Source of the DNA: MR-S7 sp000400995
GTDB taxonomy: Bacteria; Pseudomonadota; Gammaproteobacteria; Burkholderiales; Burkholderiaceae_C
Reading direction: 5' to 3'
NCBI RefSeq assembly: GCF_045291395.1
Contig: NZ_CP152342.1
Span: 3,596,001-3,660,000, forward strand
Length of the DNA: 64,000 bases
The notes below the pieces were generated by a model. That model saw nothing but the letters and a program-made list of their open reading frames with translations. It was not told the DNA's origin and searched no databases. Shown here one piece after another: positions 42,060 through 49,889 of this stretch; the stretch's first letter is position 1, and every line of letters begins with the position of its first letter. The translations under genes and the position numbers were made by a program.

Positions 42060-44314
42060 AGGTGGGCCTCCTCTTCGGCGCGGCGGGCCTGGGCTTCATA
42101 GAGGCGCCAGTAGGCGCCCTGCTGTTCCATGAGGGCGTCGTGCGGTCCGACCTCGACGATCTCGCCGCGGTCCATGACGACGAGGCGATCGGCCTTGCGC
42201 AGCGTGGACAGGCGGTGGGCGATGGCGATGGTGGTGCGGCCCTTGACGAGGTTGTCCAGCGCCTTCTGGATTTCCTTCTCGGTCTCCGTGTCCACGGCCG
42301 AGGTGGCCTCGTCGAGGATCAGGATGCGCGGATCGATGAGCAGCGCACGCGCAATGCTGATGCGCTGGCGCTCGCCGCCCGACAGGCCCTGGCCGCGCTC
42401 GCCCACCAAGCTGTCGTAGCCGTGCGGCAGGCGCAGGATGAACTCGTGCGCGTGCGCGGCGCGCGCGGCGGCCACGATTTCCTCGCGCGTGGCGTCGGGT
42501 TTGCCGTAGGCGATGTTCTCGGCGATGGTGCCGAAGAACAGGAAGGGCTCCTGCAGCACCAGGCCGATGTGGCGGCGAAAGTCCGCCACGGCCATGCGGC
42601 GGATGTCCACGCCGTCCACCAGGATGGCGCCGTCGCTTACGTCGTAGAAGCGGCTGATGAGGTTGACCAGCGTGCTCTTGCCCGAGCCGCTGTGGCCCAC
42701 GAGGCCGATCATCTCGCCCGGGCGTATGTCGAGCGACAGGTTGCGGATCACCGTGCGGCTGCCGTAGCGGAAACTTAACGCCCGCATCTCGATGGCGCCC
42801 TGCACGCGCTCCACCTTCACCGGGTTCACCGGATCGGGCACGTTGCTCACGTGGTCCAGGATGTCGAAGATGCGCTTGGCTCCCGCCGCCGCCTTCTGCG
42901 TGACGGAGACGATGCGGCTCATGGAATCGAGCCGCGTGTAGAACCGGCCGATGTAGGCGATGAACGCCGCGAGCACGCCCACGGTGATCTGGTTCTGGGC
43001 CACGAGCCAGATGCCGAAGCCCCAGACGACGAGCAGGCCGACCTCGGTCATCAGCGAGACGGTGGGGGCGAACAGGCTCCAGGTCTTGTTGAGCCGGTCG
43101 TTCACCTCCAGGTTGTGCTGGTTGGCGGCGCGGAAGCGGTCGGCCTCGCGCTTTTCCTGCGCGAAGGCCTTCACCACGCGGATGCCGGGGATGGTATCGG
43201 CCAGCACGTTGGTCACTTCGCTCCAGACGCGGTCGATCTTCTCGAAACCGGTGCGCAGCTTGTCGCGCACGGTGTGGATCAGCCACGCGATGAAAGGCAG
43301 CGGCACCAGCGTGACCAGCGCCAGCCACGGGTTGATGGAGAACAGGATCACCGACGTCATCACGATCATGAGCACGTCGGTGGCGAAATCGAGCGCGTTG
43401 AGCGAGAGAAAGACGTTGATGCGGTCCGTTTCGGAGCCGATGCGCGCCATCAAGTCGCCCGTGCGCTTGCTGCCGAAATAGTCCAGCGACAGGCGCATCA
43501 GGTGCTCGTAGGTGGTCGTGCGCAGGTCGGCGCCGATGCGCTCGGACACCAATGCCAGGATGTAAGTGCGCGCCCACCCCAGTCCCCAGGCCAGCAGCGC
43601 CGCGAGCAGCAGGCCGCCCAGGTACATGGCCGCCCGCTCTGTGGGGATGGGCGTGCCGCTCTGGTAGGGGATGAGGATCTCGTCCATGAGCGGGATCGTC
43701 ATGTACGGCGGCACCAGCGAGGCGGCCGTGGAGGCCAGCGTGAGCCCGAAGCCCGCCGCGAGCTGCTTCTTGTACGGCCGCGCGAACCGCCACAAGCGCA
43801 GCAGCACCCAGGTGGAGGTGTGCGGCGCCTGCTGGCGCGCGCAGGCCGGGCATTCGTCGCTGTCGGGTGGCAGGGGCGTTTGGCAGGCGGCGCAGCGCGG
43901 CGTGTCGTCCTCGGCGGGCGCGGCCAGGGCGTGGGGGCTGTCCAGACGCTCGACCTGGCGCTCGAACGCCTGCGCCAGCAGCAGCGCCTGGGGGTGGTGC
44001 CCCAGCGTGAAGCGCCACAGCGCCAGGCGCCGGTCGGCGTCGTGCAGCGCCAGCGTGCCTACGCCGCCGTGGTCGGCCATGCGCAGCTGCATGCCGGGGG
44101 CGGCCGGCCATTCGCCCTGCGCGCCCTCGGCGCCCCAGGCGATGAGGCGGCGGTCGGTGACGGCCAGCAGGCCGGGGGCGAAGCGCAGGTCGGGGGTCAG
44201 GTCAACCTCGAAGGCGGCCTGCACGTTTTCGTCGGAAGCGAGCGCCGCTCGCAGGCCGGCCCCCAGGGGGCCGGACAAGACACCTGAGGCGTCCACGGAA
44301 TGGTGATGTTGCAT
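42056..44314 (-). CDS. ABC transporter (fused membrane and ATPase), cyanophycin-associated
   Basis: A 752-residue half-transporter of the exporter type. An unusual cytoplasmic N-terminus (about residues 1-165) contains a zinc-ribbon-like set, CAACQTPLPPDSDECPAC. Six membrane helices follow (about 180-455), then the ATPase with GHSGSGKST, LSGGERQRISIARAL and ILILDEATSAVDTE. It is divergent from cphA' and coupled to the DUF1854 gene. The same pair beside cphA in related genomes is described as cyanophycin-associated. The substrate is unknown. ATG 44314 gives MQHHHSVDAS. Confidence 0.9.
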   Translation of the reverse strand: MQHHHSVDASGVLSGPLGAGLRAALASDENVQAAFEVDLTPDLRFAPGLLAVTDRRLIAWGAEGAQGEWPAAPGMQLRMADHGGVGTLALHDADRRLALWRFTLGHHPQALLLAQAFERQVERLDSPHALAAPAEDDTPRCAACQTPLPPDSDECPACARQQAPHTSTWVLLRLWRFARPYKKQLAAGFGLTLASTAASLVPPYMTIPLMDEILIPYQSGTPIPTERAAMYLGGLLLAALLAWGLGWARTYILALVSERIGADLRTTTYEHLMRLSLDYFGSKRTGDLMARIGSETDRINVFLSLNALDFATDVLMIVMTSVILFSINPWLALVTLVPLPFIAWLIHTVRDKLRTGFEKIDRVWSEVTNVLADTIPGIRVVKAFAQEKREADRFRAANQHNLEVNDRLNKTWSLFAPTVSLMTEVGLLVVWGFGIWLVAQNQITVGVLAAFIAYIGRFYTRLDSMSRIVSVTQKAAAGAKRIFDILDHVSNVPDPVNPVKVERVQGAIEMRALSFRYGSRTVIRNLSLDIRPGEMIGLVGHSGSGKSTLVNLISRFYDVSDGAILVDGVDIRRMAVADFRRHIGLVLQEPFLFFGTIAENIAYGKPDATREEIVAAARAAHAHEFILRLPHGYDSLVGERGQGLSGGERQRISIARALLIDPRILILDEATSAVDTETEKEIQKALDNLVKGRTTIAIAHRLSTLRKADRLVVMDRGEIVEVGPHDALMEQQGAYWRLYEAQARRAEEEAHL

Positions 44315-44543
44315 GTTGTTTGGGTCATATGCGCCGCCCGGCCCTGCCCGGCGGCGCCCGCGCGCACGGGCCGATTGTGATGGACACCTCCAGCCTCCGT
44401 CCCGCCGCCTGCGCATCGCCTTGTAACGCGCGCATGCCACCCTCCGCTGACACTGCGCAGCCTTCCATCTGAGCGCACAATCTCCGTCACCCCCGGCCAG
44501 CGGCGCGCGGCGCCCGGCCTTCCGACTCTCCACGCTGCATTCC

Positions 44544-46715
44544 ATGGCGAAATTCAAAGACATCCAACTCCTGCGCGCCACCTACCTGCGCGGCCCCAGC
44601 GTATGGACCTACCGCCCCATCCTGGAGGTCTGGCTGGACCTGGGCGAGCTGGAGGACTACCCGTCGAACAAGCTGCCCGGCTTCAACCAGCGCCTGACGG
44701 CCTGGCTGCCCAACCTGATTGAGCACCACTGCGGCGTGGGCGAGCGCGGCGGCTTCATCCAGCGGCTGGAGGGCGGCACCTGGATGGGCCACGTGCTGGA
44801 ACACATCATCATCGAGTTGCTGAACCTCGCCGGCATGCCCGCCGAATTCGGCCAGACGCGCGAGATCTCCCAGCGCGGCGTCTACCGCATGGTGTTCCGC
44901 TGCCCCGAGGAAACCGTGGCGCGCACCGCCCTGGCCTGGGGCCACCAGCTCATCATGGCGGCCATCAACGACGAGCCGTTCGACCTGAAGCCCGCCATCC
45001 AGGCCATCAAGACCGAGATCAACGACCGCTACCTGGGCCCGAGCACCGGCTGCATCGTGGACGCGGCCGGCGAGCGCCGCATCCCGCACATCCGCCTGAA
45101 CGACGGCAACCTGGTGCAGCTCGGCTACGGCGCCGCGCAGCGCCGCATCTGGACGGCCGAGAGCGACCAGACCAGCGCCATCGCCGAGGGCATCGCGCAG
45201 GACAAGGATTTCACCAAGCGCCTGCTGACCGCCTGCGGCGTGCCCGTGCCCGAGGGGCAGATCGTGGCATCGCCCGAGGAGGCCTGGGAGGTGGCGCAGG
45301 ATATCGGCTTCCCCGTCACGGTGAAGCCCTCGGACGGCAACCACGCGCGCGGCGTGACGCTGGAGCTCTCCAAGGAGGCCGACATCAAGGCCGCCTTCGC
45401 CCTGGCCGCGCCCGAGGGCTCGGACGTGATCGTCGAGAAGTTCATCGACGGCGTGGAGCACCGCATCCTGGTGGTGGGCGGCAAGGTGGTGGCCGCCACC
45501 AAGGGCGAGACGGTGAGCGTGCACGGCAACGGCCGCTCCACGCTGCGCGAGCTGGTGGAGGTGCTCAACCAGGACCCGCGCCGCGGCCCCGAGCAGGAAT
45601 ACCCGCTGGACTGGATCAAGCTGGAGTCCGGCGCCGTCACGCTGGAGCTGCGCCGCCAGGGCGTCACACCCGACTCGGTGATCCCGCAGGGCCGCAGCAT
45701 CCTGCTGCAGCGCAACGGCAACATGGCCATCGACTGCACGGACGAGGTGCACCCCGACGTGGCCTACTACGCCCAGCTCGCCGCAAAAATAGTCGGCCTG
45801 GACATCGCGGGCATGGACATGATCCTGCAGGACGTCTCCAGGCCCATGAAGGAACAGGGCGGCGCCATCCTCGAAGTAAACGCCGGCCCCGGCCTGCTCA
45901 TGCACCTCAAGCCCACCAGCGGCGCGCCGCGCCCCGTGGGCATGGCTATCGTGGACCACCTGTTCCCGCGCACCGACGACGCCGCCGGCGCGGGCCGCAT
46001 CCACCTGGTGGGCATCGCCGGCACACGCGGCAACGCCTTCACCGCCCGGCTGGTGGGCTGGCTGCTGCAGCTGTCGGGCAAGCTCACCGGCGTGGCCAGC
46101 AGCGAAGGCATGTTCCTGGCCAACCGCCAGACCCAGAAGCACGACACCGCCAACTGGGCCGGCGCCCACCGCCTGCTCACCAACCGCCTGGCCCAGGCCG
46201 CCGTGATCCAGACCACGGCCCGCTCCATCCTCGAGGAAGGGCTGGCCTACGACCGCTGCCTGGTCGGCGTGGTGACCGACATGGACGGCTGGGAGCCCCT
46301 GGCCGACCACGACGTGCGCGAGCAGGCGCAGATGACGCGCGTGCTGCGTACCCAGATCGACGTGGTGCTGGACGAAGGCGCGGGCGTGCTCAACGCCGAC
46401 ATCGCGCAGGTGGCCGACCTCGCACGCCTGTGCGACGGCGAGGTGCTGCTGTATTCCGCCCAGGCCGACAACCCCGCCATCGCCACCCACCGGGGCGAGG
46501 GCGAAGGCCGCGCGGTGTTCGTGCGCGGCGAGCAGGTGGTGCTGGCCACCGGTGCCAGCGAGCGCGTGCTGGGCACGCTGGCCGCGCTGCAGCCCGCCGG
46601 CCGGCAGCCTGACACGCCGGCACTGCTCGCGGCGATCGCGGCCGCCTGGTCCATGGACATCGCCCCCGACCTGATCGCCGCGGGCATCAAGACCTTCGAG
46701 TACACGGGCGCCTGA
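44544..46715 (+). CDS. cphA': cyanophycin synthetase-like protein CphA' (degenerate Mur-ligase domain)
   Basis: A 723-residue homologue of cyanophycin synthetase. The N domain and ATP-grasp half are well kept (LGPSTGCIVDAAGERRIPH; FPVTVKPSDGNHARGVTLEL; EVNAGPGLLMHL). In the C-terminal Mur-ligase-like half, the P-loop expected as GTNGKTTT is GIAGTRGNAFTARL, so ATP binding there is probably lost, and the protein is about 140 residues shorter than CphA. Beta-proteobacteria often carry such a cphA' before cphA. Its activity alone is doubtful. A repeat copy separates it from cphA. Confidence 0.9.
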   Translation: MAKFKDIQLLRATYLRGPSVWTYRPILEVWLDLGELEDYPSNKLPGFNQRLTAWLPNLIEHHCGVGERGGFIQRLEGGTWMGHVLEHIIIELLNLAGMPAEFGQTREISQRGVYRMVFRCPEETVARTALAWGHQLIMAAINDEPFDLKPAIQAIKTEINDRYLGPSTGCIVDAAGERRIPHIRLNDGNLVQLGYGAAQRRIWTAESDQTSAIAEGIAQDKDFTKRLLTACGVPVPEGQIVASPEEAWEVAQDIGFPVTVKPSDGNHARGVTLELSKEADIKAAFALAAPEGSDVIVEKFIDGVEHRILVVGGKVVAATKGETVSVHGNGRSTLRELVEVLNQDPRRGPEQEYPLDWIKLESGAVTLELRRQGVTPDSVIPQGRSILLQRNGNMAIDCTDEVHPDVAYYAQLAAKIVGLDIAGMDMILQDVSRPMKEQGGAILEVNAGPGLLMHLKPTSGAPRPVGMAIVDHLFPRTDDAAGAGRIHLVGIAGTRGNAFTARLVGWLLQLSGKLTGVASSEGMFLANRQTQKHDTANWAGAHRLLTNRLAQAAVIQTTARSILEEGLAYDRCLVGVVTDMDGWEPLADHDVREQAQMTRVLRTQIDVVLDEGAGVLNADIAQVADLARLCDGEVLLYSAQADNPAIATHRGEGEGRAVFVRGEQVVLATGASERVLGTLAALQPAGRQPDTPALLAAIAAAWSMDIAPDLIAAGIKTFEYTGA

Positions 46716-46771
46716 TTCAAAAACATAGCTGCCACCGCTTGATGGATAAGCGCTAGAGGCCTATTTGACTC
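46716..46771. repeat. dispersed palindromic repeat, copy 12
   Basis: AACATAGCTGCCACCGCTTGATGG then ATAAGCGCTAGAGGCCTATTTGAC, nearly full consensus. It fills the space between cphA' and cphA and ends 14 bases before the cphA ATG. Confidence 0.88.
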
Positions 46772-46785
46772 ATAAAGAGAACCCC

Positions 46786-49371
46786 ATGCAGATCACCCGC
46801 ATCCGCGCCCTGCGCGGCCCCAACCTCTGGACCCGCAGCACCGCCATCGAGGCCGTGGTGCACTGCGCGCCTGGCGAGTGCGACTACGCCGCCCTGCCCG
46901 GCTTCGAGGACCGCCTGCGCGCGCGCTTCCCGCAGATCGGCGCGCTGCAGCCCCACGGCGCCGACCAGCGCCTGACGCTGGCCCACGTGCTGGAAGTGGC
47001 GGCCCTGGCACTGCAGGCGCAGGCCGGCTGCCCGGTCACCTTCAGCCGCACGCACGAAACCGTGGAGGCGGGCACCTACCAGGTGGTGGTCGAATACACC
47101 GAGGAGGCCGTGGGCCACCAGGCCATGGAACAAGCCGAGAAGCTGGTGCAGGCCGCGCTGGCCGATACGCCCTTCGACGCCGACGCCGTGGTCGCCCAGC
47201 TGCGCGAGCTGGACGAGGACGAGCGCATCGGTCCGTCCACCGGCGCCATCGTCGACGCGGCCGTGGCGCGCGGCATTCCGTTCCGGCGGCTGACGAGCGG
47301 CTCGCTGGTGCAGCTCGGCTGGGGCTCAAAGGCCCGCCGCATCCAGGCTGCCGAGCTGGACGCGACCAGCGCCGTGGCCGAATCCATCGCGCAGGACAAG
47401 GACCTGACCAAGCGCCTGCTGCATGCCGCCGGCGTACCCGTGCCGCTGGGCCGCCCCGTCACGGACGTGGAAGACGCCTGGAAGGTGGCCGAGGAAGTCG
47501 GCCTGCCCGTGGTCGTGAAGCCGCAGGACGGCAACCAGGGCAAGGGCGTGGTGGTCAACATCACCACGCGCGAACAGCTCGAGGCCGCCTACAAGACCGC
47601 CAGCGAATTCGGCGACGAGATCATGGTGGAGCGCTTCCTGCCCGGCCACGACTTCCGCCTGCTCGTGGTGGGCAACCAGCTCGTGGCCGCCGCGCGACGC
47701 GAGCCGCCGCAGGTGCTGGGCGATGGCCTGCACACTATTTCGCAGCTGGTGGACATCGTCAACCAGGATCCGCGCCGCGGCAGCGGCCACGGCACGGCGC
47801 TCACCAAGGTGCGGCTGGACGACATCGCCGTCGCGCGCATCGCCGCCGACGGCCTCACGCCCGAATCCGTGCCCGCCCAGGGCCAGCGCGTGGTGCTGCG
47901 CAACAACGCCAACCTCTCCACCGGCGGCAGCGCCACCGACGTGACCGACGACGTGCACCCCGAGATCGCCGCGCGCGCCGTGGAGGCCGCGCAGACCATC
48001 GGCCTGCACATCTGCGGCGTGGACGTGGTCTGCGAGACCATGCTGCGCCCGCTGGAGGAACAAAGCGGCGGCATCGTCGAGGTGAACGCCGCGCCCGGCC
48101 TGCGCATGCACCTCGCGCCCTCGTTCGGCCGCCCGCGCAATGTGGGCGTGCCCATGGTGGACGCGCTGTTCCCGCCGGGGCAGGACGGGCGCATCCCGCT
48201 CGTGGCCGTCACCGGCACCAACGGCAAGACCACCACCACGCGCCTGATCGCGCACCTGTTCACCGCGCACGGCTGGCGCACGGCCATGACCAACACCGAC
48301 GGCGTGTACGTCAACGGCCGCCAGATCGACAGCGGCGACTGCTCCGGCCCCAAGAGCGCACGCAACGCGCTGGCCCACCCCGAGACCGATGCCGCCGTGC
48401 TCGAATGCGCACGCGGCGGCCTGCTGCGCGAGGGCCTGGGCTTCGACCGCGCGCAGGTGGCCGTGGTCACCAACGTGGGCGAGGGCGACCACCTGGGGCT
48501 GAACTTCATCCACACCGTGGAGGACGTGGCCGTGCTCAAGCGCGTCATCGTGCAGAACGTCGCGCAGGACGGCTACGCCGTGCTCAACGCCGCCGACCCG
48601 CACGTGGCCGCCATGGCGGCGAGCTGCCCCGGCAAGGTGATTTTCTTCGCCGCCGACCGCCACCACCCCGTCATGGCCACGCACCGCGCGCAAGGCGCCC
48701 GCGTGGTCTACGTGGACGAGGGCCATATCGTCGCCGCCGAAGGCTCGTGGCGCGAGAGCATCCCGCTGCGCGACATTCCCCTGACGCGGGGCGGCACCAT
48801 CGGCTTCCAGGTCGAGAACGCCATGGCCTCCATCGCCGCCGCCTGGGGCGTGGGCCTGCCGTGGCAGACCATCCGCCGCGGACTGGCCGGCTTCGTGAAC
48901 GACAGCGACAACGCGCCCGGCCGCTTCAACGTCATGGACTACCGCGGCGCCACGCTGATCGCCGACTACGGCCACAACCCCGACGCCATCCGCGCCCTGG
49001 TGCAGGCCGTGGACGCCATGCCCGGCCAGCGCCGCAGCGTGGTCATCAGTGGCGCGGGCGACCGCCGCGACCAGGACATCACCGAACAGACCCTGATCCT
49101 GGGCCGCGCCTTCGACGACGTGATCCTCTACCAGGACGCGTGCCAGCGCGGCCGCGCCGACGGCGAGGTGCTGGCCCTGCTGCAAAAGGGCCTGCAGGGC
49201 GCGCCGCGCACCAGCTACGTGACCGAGATCCACGGCGAGTTCGCCGCCATCGACCACGCGCTGGCGCGCCTGGCGCCCGGCGACCTGTGCCTGGTGCTGG
49301 TGGACCAGGTGGAGGAGGCGCTCGCGCACCTGCACCGCCACGTGAGCGGAGAGCAGCATGCGGCGGCTTGA
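46786..49371 (+). CDS. cphA: cyanophycin synthetase
   Basis: An 861-residue enzyme that makes multi-L-arginyl-poly-L-aspartate, a nitrogen reserve polymer, without a ribosome. Domains are the N-terminal domain (1-160), ATP-grasp (about 220-480, VVVKPQDGNQGKGVVV) adding aspartate, and a Mur-ligase-like domain (about 485-860) with P-loop TGTNGKTTTTRL adding arginine, plus DYGHNPDAIRAL. ATG 46786 is preferred over a TTG 21 bases earlier in the repeat edge. It overlaps creA by 14 bases. No cyanophycinase gene is in the window. Confidence 0.97.
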   Translation: MQITRIRALRGPNLWTRSTAIEAVVHCAPGECDYAALPGFEDRLRARFPQIGALQPHGADQRLTLAHVLEVAALALQAQAGCPVTFSRTHETVEAGTYQVVVEYTEEAVGHQAMEQAEKLVQAALADTPFDADAVVAQLRELDEDERIGPSTGAIVDAAVARGIPFRRLTSGSLVQLGWGSKARRIQAAELDATSAVAESIAQDKDLTKRLLHAAGVPVPLGRPVTDVEDAWKVAEEVGLPVVVKPQDGNQGKGVVVNITTREQLEAAYKTASEFGDEIMVERFLPGHDFRLLVVGNQLVAAARREPPQVLGDGLHTISQLVDIVNQDPRRGSGHGTALTKVRLDDIAVARIAADGLTPESVPAQGQRVVLRNNANLSTGGSATDVTDDVHPEIAARAVEAAQTIGLHICGVDVVCETMLRPLEEQSGGIVEVNAAPGLRMHLAPSFGRPRNVGVPMVDALFPPGQDGRIPLVAVTGTNGKTTTTRLIAHLFTAHGWRTAMTNTDGVYVNGRQIDSGDCSGPKSARNALAHPETDAAVLECARGGLLREGLGFDRAQVAVVTNVGEGDHLGLNFIHTVEDVAVLKRVIVQNVAQDGYAVLNAADPHVAAMAASCPGKVIFFAADRHHPVMATHRAQGARVVYVDEGHIVAAEGSWRESIPLRDIPLTRGGTIGFQVENAMASIAAAWGVGLPWQTIRRGLAGFVNDSDNAPGRFNVMDYRGATLIADYGHNPDAIRALVQAVDAMPGQRRSVVISGAGDRRDQDITEQTLILGRAFDDVILYQDACQRGRADGEVLALLQKGLQGAPRTSYVTEIHGEFAAIDHALARLAPGDLCLVLVDQVEEALAHLHRHVSGEQHAAA

Positions 49372-49837
49372 AGGCATCGCCGGCGCCACCTGCGCCCTGC
49401 TGCTGGCCGCCTGCGGCGCGCGCGCCGAGCAGGTGGGCGCCGTGGACACGGTGTTCAAGTTCATCGGCCCCGACCACAAGATCGTGGTCGATGCCTACGA
49501 CGATCCCAAGGTGCAGGGCGTGACCTGCTACGTCTCGCGCGCCAAGACCGGCGGCATCAAGGGCGGGCTCGGGCTGGCGGAAGACAAGTCCGAGGCCTCG
49601 ATCGCCTGCGTGCAGACCGGCGCCATCCAGATACCGCAGCCGCTGCCGCAGCAGGAAGAAGTGTTCACCGAGCGCACCTCGCTGCTCTTCAAGCGCCTGC
49701 GCGTGGTGCGCATGGTCGACGCGAAGCGCAACGCGCTCGTCTACATGACGTATTCCGACCGCGTGATCGAAGGCTCGCCGCAGAACAGCGTGACGGCCGT
49801 GCCCGTGGGGCGCGGCACACCGATTCCGGTCAAATAG
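49358..49837 (+). CDS. creA: CreA-family protein
   Basis: A 159-residue exported protein of the CreA family (function unknown). The N-terminus MRRLEGIAGATCALLLAACGA is a signal peptide with a possible lipobox (LLAAC). The body has the family core GAVDTVFKFIGPDHKIVVDAYDDP, GVTCYVSRAKTGGIKGGLG and TSLLFKRLRVVRM. It starts within the end of cphA, so it is probably cotranscribed, perhaps by chance of position. Confidence 0.92.
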   Translation: MRRLEGIAGATCALLLAACGARAEQVGAVDTVFKFIGPDHKIVVDAYDDPKVQGVTCYVSRAKTGGIKGGLGLAEDKSEASIACVQTGAIQIPQPLPQQEEVFTERTSLLFKRLRVVRMVDAKRNALVYMTYSDRVIEGSPQNSVTAVPVGRGTPIPVK

Positions 49838-49889
49838 CCCCCGTTTGACACAATCGCCGGATTCTTCCGAAACCGCAGAATCCAGCCCC

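Noticed and set aside
46765..46785. TTG start for cphA adding seven residues
   Set aside because: It begins within the repeat copy, has no ribosome site and the added residues do not match the family start.
49845..49850. TTGACA as a -35 box for the GT41 gene
   Set aside because: No acceptable -10 hexamer lies 15-19 bases downstream, so it was not called a promoter.
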